Assembly (NCBI GenBank): GCA_013368315.1
Contig: JAACJM010000057.1
Span: 186,001 to 250,000, forward strand
DNA: 64,000 nucleotides
Direction: 5' to 3'
Source of the DNA: Tetrapyrgos nigripes
Lineage: Eukaryota; Basidiomycota; Agaricomycetes; Agaricales; Campanellaceae
In this document: positions 10,767 through 21,482 of the stretch, piece after piece
Numbering within the stretch: position 1 is the stretch's first letter
Layout of the letters: every line of letters begins with the position of its first letter
Notes under the pieces: generated by a model
Databases searched by the model: none
Seen by the model: only the letters and a program-made list of their open reading frames with translations
Told to the model about the DNA's origin: nothing
Translations under genes and position numbers: made by a program

Positions 10767-11390
10767 TCAGAACAAGCAGTCGCAGCAAAGTTCTTCCGCA
10801 CAACAACAAAGGCAGGCTCCTGTATAAGTTCCCCATGTCAGAAAACGCATTTTAGACAAGATAAAAGCTACGGACCAGCCAAACACGCCAAGCACTCCAA
10901 AAACAAAATTTCGGGTGAGAGATGAGAGCGGGAGGGTCGAGTCGGTCGAGGAGAACATGTAGGGATGATGAGGAGGACCGGAAAATATGTGTGTAAGTCA
11001 AACGATCAGAGTAAACCAAATATAAGGAACATACGCCGCCTCCTCCTCCGCTATTTTGCTGTGGCTGTTGAACGTAGACAGTCTGAGGTTGAGGTTGGGG
11101 CTGTTGGGGGTAGTATCCGCCGCCGCCTTGAGGTGGTCCTCCGCCATAGTAAGCTTGTTGGGGTTGCTACAACGTAGACAACTGAATTTCTTTCTCATAT
11201 ACAGTCAATTTTATGTGCTTCTTACCTGAGGATAATAGCCACCTTGGCCAGGAGGAGGTCCTGAAAGAGAAGAGGTCCGACGGTTATTGCAAAAGCTCCA
11301 GTCACACTATACCACGGGATACACACCTGCTGGAGGATAGTAACCACCAGGACCTTTGTTCTGGTTGTTGTAGTAATCGTTGGCGGACAT
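10767..11390 (-). CDS. Small Pro/Gln/Gly-rich CYSTM-like protein
   Basis: Five exons (11390-11327, 11260-11226, 11166-11035, 10894-10876, 10819-10767) encode 100 residues. The N-terminal 80 residues are low complexity with YYPP, GGYYPQ and QPQQ repeats. The end, CLACLAGACLCCCAEELCCD plus CLF, is a Cys-rich membrane-anchor module like CYSTM proteins (fungal YDL012C/YBR016W-like tail-anchored plasma membrane proteins), where the cysteines are probably palmitoylated. The fourth exon is only 19 bp, between AG and GTCCGT. It is needed to connect the Gly-rich exon in frame to the Cys-rich end and supplies two of the cysteines. CACGTG lies at 11473-11478, 82 bp upstream of the start. Function is unknown; a stress or surface role is often suggested for the family. 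Confidence 0.75.
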
Positions 11391-11895
11391 TTGGAATGAA
11401 AGTAAAGGCTGAGTAGAGGGGAAACGCAAAATAAATACCCCTGGTATTTATAGTTCGGAGCAGAACCTTTGGCACGTGCTGACTTGTAGCGAAATCCTCT
11501 CACTCTCAGAACTGGCACCGCCTTTCGCAGTCGCTACTTACAAGATGATGATTCCCTCAGCAACCTCGACAGCATTAGTGCGATGCTATGTATGATCCGC
11601 AGGAGATCTTCCAACGGACTTCCCGGCCTTGCAAAGTCGGGAAAGGTGCTTACACAGCGTATTCATGTTACACGTAGTGTGGAAAATTCGGAGGCATGAG
11701 GTAAAGTGCAATTACTACGATTAGTGAACAGTAGTACTACGAGACGAATAATGGAAGAAATTTATATCATTGAATGACAGCGGCTTTAGCCCGTTTTTAA
11801 TCGAGTCGTTTGGGAAGGAATCTCGAACTATAAAGAGAAATAGAATGGCCGTGAACGAATAGGAGGCCTAATTGCAACGTCGATGGAGGTCCAGT
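11391..11895. other. Intergenic region between the CYSTM-like and velvet genes
   Basis: This 505-bp stretch lies upstream of the CYSTM-like start and downstream of the velvet stop. It contains CACGTG at 11473-11478. No supported coding region is seen. Confidence 0.4.
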
Positions 11896-12953
11896 TCACC
11901 TTGGTGCCATAAAGGTGAACATACGAGCGCCTTGGCGAAGGAAAGATTGCGTCAACCGCGTCTGCCCTGATTGGAAAATATTTTTAGTTTCGATCCAAGA
12001 TGAAATAATAAAATAAAGAGATCTTTAACGCACGGACGGCTGTATACTGATTCTGAGGCAAAACATCGAATGGGACAGTCCTTGCTTCCGCAAGCCCAAT
12101 TGCAGGAGAGGCACTTGAAGGCGGGTGGTTTGAGCTAACACAATCAGCGACAAGCTCCAAAACACAACCCTATCCAGACTCACTTGGACAGCCTCAAGAG
12201 CGTAATGCCCAATCGATATCGTCCCCGCCAACGAATACTCACGTCAGGAAACAAGAAGAAGAGTCCCCGATTACCTTGCAAATCTTCCAGTTGATCCACA
12301 GACGAAACCAAATTACCATATAAAATGGGTGCACTTTGGGAACGTGACACTGAAGAACCCATATCCAACCTTGTCATTCCATTTTCGCTGTAGAGAGAAA
12401 GATGTGCCACTAGGAAGGGAAGCTCGGATTCGCTTTAGATGCACGAGTTAAACGAGTCTATTAGGTATCTGTTGGTCGTCTGACGCTTCAGGGGCGAATG
12501 ACTTACGGAACGACTGCATTGCCGGACGGGTCTCGAACGACCAGACGAACGATAACTGGTGGAGTGACAGGGAGACGAGAGAGGGGTGCATTGCGAAACT
12601 CGGCCGCCTTCTGAGGTTGTTGTACCACCTCGAGGTGATAGGACCTACACCCGACATTAACGAGGACATATTTAGGCATGTTGATGTCAAACTTACACTG
12701 CTTGAGTATCAGATAACAGAGATGATACTTGGATCCGCGGCTGACTGCGGTGGTAGCTCGAGAACAGTGGAGGAATATCTGAGAATGACCCATGGCTGGA
12801 AGGGGGACTGGTGCAGCATGAACTTGAACTACCCGGGGAAGAAAATGAGCCACTCGACGAGTAAGCGCTCTGCGGTGATGAGGGCCCACTGCTCCACAAG
12901 CAGGGAGTGAGGTCAAGTTTGCCAGGCCGATGACAAGATACAAAGCCTGGTCG
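11896..12953 (-). CDS. Velvet-domain regulatory protein (5' end unresolved)
   Basis: Five exons join in one frame: 12953-12697, 12644-12507, 12432-12184, 12134-12034 and 11966-11896, giving 271 residues from the first one I can place. A Ser/Pro-rich leader precedes the velvet domain: SYHLEVVQQPQKAAEFRNAP, then LPVTPPVIVRLVVRD, ELPFLVAHLSLYSE, GLFFLFPDVSIRWRGRYRLG, and the closing TRLTQSFLRQGARMF. These match the order of conserved blocks in VosA/VelB/VeA proteins, NF-kB-like DNA-binding regulators of development and secondary metabolism. The Ser-rich exon has no ATG and is preceded by an acceptor-like TAG, so at least one more exon lies upstream. A candidate of 55 bp at 13051-12997 fits the phase, but its start codon was not found. 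The velvet subclass is undecided. Confidence 0.8.
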
Positions 12954-13570
12954 CTATCAACGTTCGATCAGGGTGCAAAGCCTCAAGGTCACGCACGGTC
13001 AGTCTGTTTCTTTTTAAGGGCTCGTGCAGCCGAAAGGCGTAGACGTGCAACCTAGAAGAGAGCAAATTTATTTTTATGATTTAGTGTTGGGAAATGAGAC
13101 AGCACGCAAGCAAACCTTCTTGTTTCGTCGGCACGCTAGACGACTTCCATGCGACTCATAAAATTTGATGCCGAATATATGGGGAATACTTGGAAGATGT
13201 TCAACTGGGCAAGACGCAGCGATTCCAATGTTGGCGGCGTCGGCAAGAATAGCGACGCAGAGAGCCATCGCCACAAGTGGGTAGCCAGAGGGTAACCACA
13301 GAAACGTCCCCCTCAATAGTCTGATCATTTATAGCATTTGCTCAGAGATGATGTGTACTTCCGAGAATGAAGGCCGTAGATTGATCAAGCTGCAATTGTG
13401 TCAGATTGAGGGGTGAGCCGGATATGGCCAAAGGATTACACCATTGAGATGTGCACTATTTTCTAATATACTGAAGGCATAAAGTTAATAGAAGCTCGAG
13501 GATACTTTTGCCGAGATAGAGTCAGAGTTGGGAGAAAATTAGCCAAAGATGTAGAATACATGCGAGATAT
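12954..13570. other. Upstream region of the velvet gene
   Basis: Probably contains the missing 5' exon or exons of the velvet gene and its promoter. An 84-codon minus-strand frame at 13074-13328 begins MIRLLRGTFLWLPSGYP; I could not connect it to the velvet exons by good splice sites. Confidence 0.35.
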
Positions 13571-14495
13571 TCAAACGATTTTTTTCACATAGCTCCAAAT
13601 GCCCGCCATTCCTGACACGAGTATCGCCGCTGAGACTGCAGGTTTGACTCCGGCTATCCGCAAAAATCAGAAAGGGAAGACTCGCAGACGTAAACACGTC
13701 GTTCTTACCTGTTGACTTGTAAAGTGCACCTGTGACGCCTCCTGCTGCCATACTTCCAAGGGTATCATGCCTCCCTCGAGCCGCGTCGATAGTAGCGTTG
13801 ACTCCATTGTAGACCAAAGCTAGAGGTCTTGTCAGAGAATGGAATGGCAATCACAAAAGCGAATACTGACCCAAAACTCCAGCAGAATTACCAATAAAAG
13901 TCCCTCTGCGTGTCACCGAGTTGAGAACGCTATTGATCCGTAATCTCGTATTTGACACGGCGAGAGGTCTTCGAGCGCCTTCACGCAGTCCCCATACACC
14001 TCCAATAGTTAGACCTGAACAAACGAGGTGAACATGTGATAACAGAAAAAACAATAAGAGCGACTAAAGATGGGGTCGTCTGAGATGAAAAAAGATAAGG
14101 TGAGAGAAGAAATGAACGTAAATGGAGCTGAGAGGCGGTAGAGGAGAGCAAAAGAGGTAAGTTGAAAGAGATCCAGACATACCACCAAGGTACATGGTGC
14201 CGGTTCCATAACACAGATCATCACTCCACCCTCGCGACGGTATCGCTGTCCCAGACCCGGGAAGCTCACTTGTCTTGTCATCCTCAAGAAGCAGATAATC
14301 TAGTTTATCTCCCAGGTCCGCCAAGGGGTGCAATTTGGCGGGGTCGTAAGCACCCATAAGTAGGTCGCTTGCTGTCACTGCTTCGGCTGGAGCAGGGCCA
14401 CTCGAGCGAGAAGAAAATGAAGCATTCCTGAGGATATCACTGGAACCTTGCGAAGTAGATGCCTGGTTCTGGGATTGGGAGTCGCTTGAAGACAT
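13571..14495 (-). CDS. TIM23: Mitochondrial inner membrane translocase subunit Tim23
   Basis: Four exons (14495-14183, 14014-13871, 13819-13709, 13653-13571) give 216 residues, the expected size. A hydrophilic Ser-rich N-terminal half with DYLLLEDDKTSELPGSG is followed by GWSDDLCYGTGTMYLGGLTI, GGVWGLREGARRPL and RINSVLNSVTRRGTFIGNSA, then GRHDTLGSMAAGGVTGALYK and a final hydrophobic helix. This is the Tim17/22/23 fold with its Gly-rich helices. Tim23 forms the presequence translocase with Tim17 in the inner membrane. The gene is divergent from the TPR gene (116 bp between start codons), and CACGTG lies in the shared promoter. Confidence 0.93.
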
Positions 14496-14611
14496 GGCGG
14501 ACGACGAGGTGAGTGTAACACTGTAAGCACCGTACCGCTCCGGTCACAGTGAAATTTTTGCGATCACGTGTACTGACACCCTCTTCCCGCTACTACGACA
14601 ATTCTCCCGAG
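14496..14611. promoter_or_regulatory. Shared TIM23/TPR-protein promoter with CACGTG
   Basis: These 116 bp between two divergent start codons contain CACGTG at 14575-14580. Both flanking genes are predicted to encode mitochondrial proteins, so a shared bidirectional promoter is a reasonable inference. Confidence 0.45.
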
Positions 14612-15608
14612 ATGCTCACAGTATTCAGAGTTTTGGCTAGAAATCCCGCTTCTAGACACTTCTTGCGCTCAAGGCCTTCCAAGTTTCTGGGTCCTGCAGC
14701 TTTCAATTTCCGCCGTAAATCCAAACCCTGTTTACTTCCTTGAATGTCGCATTTTTTTTTTGAACAGAAAACGTTTAGGTTATGCTACATCAACAACGCC
14801 CCATTCGTCTGCTATTGACCCTGCTGAGCAAGAAGCTTTGAGATGTCTGGAGCAAGGCACCTTATTGTTAGAAGGGGGTGATGTCAGCGGGGCTAAAGAC
14901 ATGTACAAACGGAGTGTAGAGATACACCGCAACGCAAGTGCTCTCTATAACCTTGGCGTCACCTTCTATCATCTCAGTGTGTTTGACCGTCTCAGTTCTT
15001 CGGTTACCATCGGCTTATTGAAGCTATGAATAGAGGACTTTGACCAAGCCATCGCTGCTTGGAAAGAATCCATAGAGCTACAACCTTCGAGTCCAGACGC
15101 GCACACCAGTACGTGTCCTGCTGCGATATAAAATGTCTTCTCTAATGCCTACCACTCGTTCTGCAGATTTGGCCAGCGCATATGTTATTTCGCCGCTACC
15201 TCGTCCGGACCTTGCATTGCATCATTTACAGCACGTCGACTGATTACATCCGTCGTATCTAAACTGACGGATTAGAATACAGTATTGCCGCAAAACTAGC
15301 ACCAAAAGACGCTGAGATCGCCTTTAATCTCGCCGCTGTTCTCGAAGCCAGTAAGGCCAAGTCTTCTCTCTTGGTTTTATTGTCACTAAATTTATTGGCT
15401 ATGAACAGCCGGACGCCTTGAGGAAGCATTGGAGCAATACAAACGAAGTGAGGCATTCGGTGTTGATCGGGCCTCAGTACACATCCGTAATGTAAGTAAG
15501 GTCTGCCCTCTTTTGGGACCTGATCTCATGAATGATCTGTGGAATCAGGTCAGTGCAAAGATCCTGGCCAAGAATGCGCAAGAAAATTCAGGGAAAAAAT
15601 ATAGCTGA
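14612..15608 (+). CDS. TPR-repeat protein with mitochondrial presequence
   Basis: Exon 1 (14612-14714) encodes an Arg/Ser/Phe-rich, acid-free leader (MLTVFRVLARNPASRHFLRS), a likely mitochondrial targeting peptide. Later exons begin at 14779, 15036 and 15167, and the last two cover the TPR units. Tetratricopeptide units are visible: LEQGTLLLEGGDVSGAKDMY, DFDQAIAAWKESIELQPSSP, IAAKLAPKDAEIAFNLAAVL and GRLEEALEQYKRSEAFGVD, ending in VSAKILAKNAQENSGKKYS. The splice between LALHHLQ (about 15234) and IAAKLAP (about 15287) has no GT donor in the right phase. A GC donor (CA|GCACGT) would keep the frame, otherwise the gene is broken there. No closer family name is justified; the role may be as a co-chaperone or assembly factor. 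Confidence 0.7.
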
Positions 15609-15778
15609 GGTAATGGACTTACGTCGTTCGGGGCGTGGCTCGTTTGCCACTCACACGCAGACCGTCTTATTGTCTTTTTGTCTACACAGGATACTGATGG
15701 TCGGTTCGAAGTTTCTCTTTTCATACATACTTACTCGTACAGTACATTGCATTCAACAAGTATGCCACTGGTGGAAGC

Positions 15779-16923
15779 TTAATCTATCGACTGCGCGTCA
15801 AATCCCCCGTCTGATCGTGGAGACACAGTTGTAAGAGCGTGTATTATGGAAGGAGTTGCAATTGCACTTTCCCCATTCCTGATCCCTACGTCGGTGACGA
15901 CTGACCTCCGACCCAGGACCGTGGAGCGCCATGGACGCGTCTGTGCCCGCGTGCTGAAAGTAGATGTCTGCTCCCTCGTTTTGTTCAGATGTGCAGACCT
16001 TGCAGGCTCACCATAGTGACTTCCGTGTCCATATTCAGAATGCCTTGGATTGTAATACCCACGACCAGAACCACGACCACGACCACGACTGTGCGCCCAA
16101 GGTCGAGAGCGCGGGCTTGAAGAGCCATATTGGCGGTATGACCTGGTGTGAGATATCGACGGCGAATCGCGAAGTCGTTGAAGTATGGAAGTAACATCCG
16201 AATGAGAGTACTCGGGTCGAGGATGCTCAGATGAATGGAAGGAAATCATACGGTCAAACCCCTCTTCAGCGACTGGTGCCTGGAAATCTGATGCGAATCG
16301 GGCGAGGACAGAAAGTCCTTGCTCAGGACTTGTGATGGTTGGATGTGCAGTACCTGCAAACATGTAATAAGGATCAGATAGGGTGGACGGGTATAATTCA
16401 CCTACGTTGGCGCAAGCGCTCAGCACACACCTGGAGAAAACCATTCGGTATCAGTTGGATGCGCAATGTAAAGACATTAGAATACCTACTTCATATGGAG
16501 TGTCGAAAACAATAACCCAGATTTGACTTCCGGGAAATTCGTGGGCTATGTCAATCCAGTATCTCCGTTGGCTATGTTCAGGACAAGTGAAATACGTTGA
16601 GATGATCATTTGCACGAAAGAAACGGTGGTAGAACTGACGAGGGGTTGAAATTAGTGCGATCTATGCAAACGGACAATCCTTCACTGAGAGATTCCCTAG
16701 CGAGAGCTTCAACCCTTCGCCTATCTCCGAGTTCATCCTGATTACACCTCACAAAATTGGGGAAGTGTCTTTCCAAGGAGGTGGCAAAACTACTCTGGGT
16801 CGTATTACAAGTCAGTTGTGGTTGAAGCATTGGACACTCGACTACCTTTCCAGACCCTATCAAACCGACGAGTATCAGCACAATCCTTTCTTGACTATTA
16901 CCTTCGCTGAGTACGCTGGACAT
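15779..16923 (-). CDS. P-loop kinase (PNKP-like) with Arg/Gly-rich tail
   Basis: Five exons (16923-16846, 16794-16640, 16571-16490, 16430-16406, 16353-15779) encode 304 residues. The Walker A loop GLIGSGKSS is assembled across the first intron. Next come RCNQDELGDRRRVEALARES, LSVCIDRTNF, the hydrophobic strand QIWVIVFDTPYEV, and the lid-like CAERLRQRTAHPTITSPEQG. This order matches the AAA_33 kinase domain found in polynucleotide kinase 3'-phosphatase and related fungal stand-alone proteins. No phosphatase domain is present, so the substrate is uncertain (RNA/DNA 5'-OH or another small ligand). The last ~120 residues are low complexity with GRGRGSGRGY, suggesting RNA contact. It converges on the TPR gene. 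Confidence 0.75.
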
Positions 16924-17214
16924 GAAAGTAACTTGTAAGATTCGAACTGTAAAATGAACTGTAATTACTCTGAGTCTTTGTGACTACTCGTGACAAAACG
17001 TGATGGACTCAACATGTGCATTATCTTCGCACTCAACTTTGAAATTGTAGCGTAGTCGGCTATTTCAATCTCAATTCTCAATACTCAACCCATCATTAAT
17101 TCATTTGGCGTGTTATTGTCAAAGTATATAAGCTTATAGAAAACATCAAGCCCAATCCTATGATAGTCCAAATTATAGATGACAACGTGATGTAGAATAC
17201 TATGGCCAGAAACA

Positions 17215-19342
17215 TCAACGTCCGTTGACTGTCGCAGTGGAATCTCTTCGGCCCATGGAAGGCGCAGGGTCTTCAGAAGGGGATGCTGGCAGTTTATTGG
17301 GATGGTCAGGAATCTTGTCAATCTCCCTTTTAGCGTCTTCCCATGCCTCGAGATTCTGAAGTGGGCATTTATGATGAGCAAGGCAACCAATTCACAAAAA
17401 AAAGTAGACGGACCTTCTTGCACCACTCATGATGACTCTTCGCCATGCTGATCAGCATCTCTCTGACATCAGCTACCTTCTGTCGTTGGAAACGATCCAA
17501 GTCCGCTTGTATGGTTGAGCTTGAGTACTTCAAGTCTTGAGCAGAGAGATGTAAAGCGTCTTCCAGCTGACGGATGAAAAGAATGAGTATGGATAAGCCA
17601 TCACTTCGGAGAAACCAACCTGAGATATATTCTCCCTTGTCTTAGAAATGTTGTTTCGTCTTGCAGTTTCGGGGTCAACATCCATCATCCCATGAAGAGT
17701 ATAACTCAGCGCATTAATGAAGCCCATTCCCGGTACACTTGCTTTCCGCCGGGCAGGATTAGGACCAGGATGAGGAGGGACGTAAGACGACGAAGACGGA
17801 GACCGTTCTGCTTGCTGATCGTTCTCGGGCTCATTCCCAGTCTCTCCGGTATTGTCAAGTTTGGGACTGGTTGACATGGATCTAGGTGTTCCTCGACCCA
17901 ACGCTTCTTCTAATCTCCGAGCTTCATTTTCGCTCTTTTCAAGCTCTTCGAGTTGTTCTCGTTTCGCGGCTAATGTTTCTTCGGTCATCTCGTACTGAAC
18001 GTGTTTCTGGTGACGGTAGGCCAATAGTTTCTTGATGATTGAGGAGAATTGGGAGTACTCATGTATCGGTTCTGCCCAGTTTTGCTCCAATTCTTGGGCC
18101 TATAGTCAGGCGAAGTCAGTCAATAACCTGATTTCCAAGGGAAAAGAACTCACTAGCTTGGTCGTTGAAATGTAAGTAGCATCAACCGCCTGTCCAGTCT
18201 TCTCGATTGCTGCGGACAGAGGTCCGCTCTCGTTTAAGCTAAAACCATTCAAAGCCGCACCCAATTCTGCATTGTCCTGAGCATATTCTAGGACATGTCA
18301 GCTATAATTAGACAAAAGTCATTCATGACGATTTACCTGACCACCGCTTGACGGTACGCCTGGTGACTTTTTCCATGGGCCCGCTAAGATGAGAAGCAAA
18401 CTTGTTTGTGAAGGCTTCGGAATCCATGAAACGTTGTTCAGGTTTTTTCAACGGATGGGCTGCTGAGGGGTTAGGTAAGGCATTATACGCAGGAGATGCA
18501 TTCTGATCTGTTGGGTCATGGGAAGGTGCCTTGAGTATGTTCTTGGGTAGCAAAGATATAGGTGGAGAGTTCAAGACTTCTGTCTATACAAAGATTTAAT
18601 GACGACAATGCAAAGATTTGTTCAAACACACACCCATGACACTTCACCATCCAAAAATCTATGGAAGACATGTTCATTTGAAAGTATTGGATGTCTCGCG
18701 AGACGGTTGAGGAATGTTTGTAGCATACGCTTGCGTCTGGAAATCATCGCAGCATCTTCCTTCGCTTTGCCCTGCTTCACTGCGTAATCACCAATGGTTT
18801 GCTTGGATGGAATAGGAGGGATTATTATGGTAGGGTAGAGCTTGACGAGATTTAAGCGCAATGATTCGAATTCAGAGTACCGGTGGTGGGCCACTGCATC
18901 CTAACAGATAGCATTTGAGTCTGTAGGTCTCTGTGAAGTATAACAGTAAGACATACTCCGGTCTGGATAACATAGGCTATATACGGCGAGGTAGCACCAG
19001 CAGAGGTTTTTACTGCGTCGGTTATCTTCCAAGGGTTGCTATAAGCCGAGAACACTGAGACTTATCAAGAGCACTCACCAAGATTTCAATTTCCTCTCCA
19101 GAGTGCAGGACGCGATCACGGGTGCAACAGAAATCACTCTTGAAGTTGGCTTGGGGCTGCTTGTGTGATCCAGGAGAAGGAAATGGTCGAGTTTGAGTAG
19201 ATTGGACGGGTGACAATTGCTTCGAAGCAGGAAAAGGGGGAGAAGATGGTTCAGAAATGTCCACTCTTACACCCATAGAGTCTTCGGAGGGTGTACGCTC
19301 GACGCCGGTATCAAACGGGTTCTCATCGTCAAAGGCCTCCAT
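17215..19342 (-). CDS. Sorting nexin, SNX41/ATG20-like (PX-BAR)
   Basis: The N-terminus (MEAFDDENPFDTGVERTP) is acidic and disordered. A PX domain follows: TSPYIAYVIQTG, then HHRYSEFESLRLNLVKLYP (the RYSEF phosphoinositide-binding motif), IIPPIPSKQTIGDYA, and MISRRKRMLQTFLNRLARHP. After a linker, long helical segments (AYRHQKHVQYEMTEETLAAK, REQLEELEKSENEARRLEEA and a C-terminal helix) fit a BAR domain interrupted by a Ser/Pro-rich insert, as in yeast Snx41/Snx42(Atg20). These proteins bind PI3P on endosomes and act in retrieval to the Golgi and in selective autophagy. At least seven short introns are implied. Which paralogue it is needs a tree. Confidence 0.82.
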
Positions 19343-19453
19343 GTGAGCAGAACTTGAGGAGGGAATGAGAATCGCTTGAAACCGTGAAGGCCGTCAAAAG
19401 GCCGATATTACGAGGCGCGTAAGTACACTGTATTTACGCTTGTTGTACTAAGG

Positions 19454-21321
19454 CTAAAATACCCGAAAGCCTCCCAACATCTCAGATACCCCATTCTCAG
19501 TAATGTCCTCGACAGCTGCGTGTTCAAAGCCTTTACCAAGCAGCGAAGCAAACAGCTCGTCAATCTGTTCCTCATGCCAAGCTCCACGAACAGCGACAGG
19601 TGCCATAAAATGCTGTAACTTTTCGTGTACCTCGTACCTGTGCCAAGAACATCAGCAAATCAAAGGAAAGGCAGATATGAAAATACTCACCGAAGTTTCC
19701 TGCCTTTGCTTGCTTTTGTATCAACCTTTTTCTTGGCTTTTTTCTGCTTCTGTATGACCATCCAGTCATCACCACCAGAAGCTTCTTTGGCGTCAATGAC
19801 GTCCCGCAGCAGCTGCTGATAAAAGTCCGTGTCATCAAAGATTTCGACATCCTCCTTATTTTCGTCGTCTTCCGCCGAGGGAGCTCTGAGTCGAGAATTT
19901 GCACCACGCCAGATTCGTGTACGCGACAGGAGCTTGTCGTGACCTTCAAGCGTTTCGTCTACTAACTGTACTGCACTTTTCAAAGCTGATCTGTCTTTGG
20001 AAAAGGCATTGCGGTTGGAAGGTAGGAGGACAGAAGGTGCGACAGCTTGTATTTTGGATGACCATTTGGACAGGGTCTGGACTAGGTGTGGGTGGTATCT
20101 AAACAGGACAGCATTAGCTGGTGAGACAGGAAGATAGTTTGTGGCTCAACATACGCGTGGTCGATGGAAGAGCGCACCTGGCTAGCTTCCTTGAGGTATG
20201 CTTCATAATCGGAAACTTTACTTTCAGCTTCCAGACGCCGTTTCTTCCTTGGAGGTATATCGATAGTTTCGTTTACATTGAGTAAGGTCTATGGAATCTT
20301 CCTTAGCACCGACAAGGCAAAAGGCTATGGCCGCGTACCTCTTGTAGATTAATCAATTCTTCAGAAAGTAGAGCTGCTTCTGCTAGCATTTTTGACAGGG
20401 ATTGCTGATACTCTGGAGAGTCTGCGAAATCTAGAGTCTGCCATGACATGAATAGTTCGAAAATTTTTCGAAAAAGCAAGAGACCCACAGAAGGAAGGGC
20501 ATTAGCTGAAGATATAGATTTCTGAAGTCGTATTCGAGCGTCTAATAACGAATCCCAAGTCGTCTGGAAATTATTTAGAAATGGGCACGGACAAAGAAAG
20601 TGTGGAACGTACGAGTTGTCTCGAAACTGCAATTCCCTTCTGCTTATCATCGTCTTGTTTCCTGCGCAATGCAGAGGTCATTTCGTCCGCCTCCTTTCGT
20701 GATGAATGCTGCTCCTCTACATCCTCCTCTACATCCTCCTCTGATTCTTCTTCTTCTGACTGAACATCCTCGTCTCCGTTTTCATCATCTTCTGCATTAT
20801 CCGAAGGGATTTCAGCATCATCGATATCGTTTCCTACTTCGGCAAACTTCTCTTCATTTCCAGACTCGTCTTCGCCCACTTCATCCTCTTCTACAGATTC
20901 CGAGCCCATATCATCCGACTCCATGAGTTGCTTCCTCGAGATTTTAACACCATCATACTTGGGATCTGAAAGGCTGTCATTGCGCAGCTTACTGGGACTG
21001 TAAAAATTAGGAAGTTTTATAGTTAGTATCCTCATATGTATTATCTAGGTTCCTGCAGCAATGGTACATACCCAACGTCCAAATAGTGTTCTCTTCCTAG
21101 ATTGCCATCTTTTGCGTACTGAATGTTAGGGAAGAATCCTTCAGTGTCGACTTCTAGAGTGTCATGAGCGCGAAGTCAAGAACTTAAATCCAGTTCAAAG
21201 CGTACCTGCCGGAGCAGGAGTATCGAGTTGCGCTATTTGCTGTGCGAGTGAAAGACCTAAGATGGACAATAATCGTGTGTTGAACGGCGAGAGAAGAAGA
21301 GGACATACGAGAGGTTGACAT
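19454..21321 (-). CDS. BFR2: Ribosome biogenesis protein Bfr2/AATF
   Basis: A tiny first exon (ATGTCAACCTCTC) is spliced to a LSLAQQIAQLDTPAPA lead, which matches the Bfr2 N-terminus. A long acidic tract rich in EEEE/DDE follows. The AATF leucine-zipper-like region starts with TTWDSLLDARIRLQKSISSA, and the C-terminal block includes DFYQQLLRDVIDAKEA, KASKGRKLRYEVHEKLQHFM, APVAVRGAWHEEQIDELFAS and LLGK, a conserved TRAUB signature. The protein acts in the nucleolus in early 40S maturation (SSU processome, with Enp2 and Lcp5 in yeast). The stop is TAG at 19454-19456. Neighbours POL3 and SNX41 lie on the same strand with short gaps. Confidence 0.9.
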
Positions 21322-21482
21322 GAAGGAAGCGAGGGAAATTTTTTTAGGAAACTCGCATCAAAGTTTTTTTACGAGGTCTCACTTTTGAATGTTTACTTCG
21401 TATACGATGCCCATTATATACATCTAGACTATGTTGATTCACATGCAGGTATATAGGAAAATGCTACAAATAAATTACCAGG

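Noticed and set aside
12503..12943. Intron-free 146-codon frame leading into the velvet domain
   Set aside because: The Ser-rich frame with a canonical 52-bp intron (GTAAGT..TGTAG) looks like a normal velvet leader; the other frame is Cys/His-rich text with no resemblance to relatives. Kept as an alternative to test.
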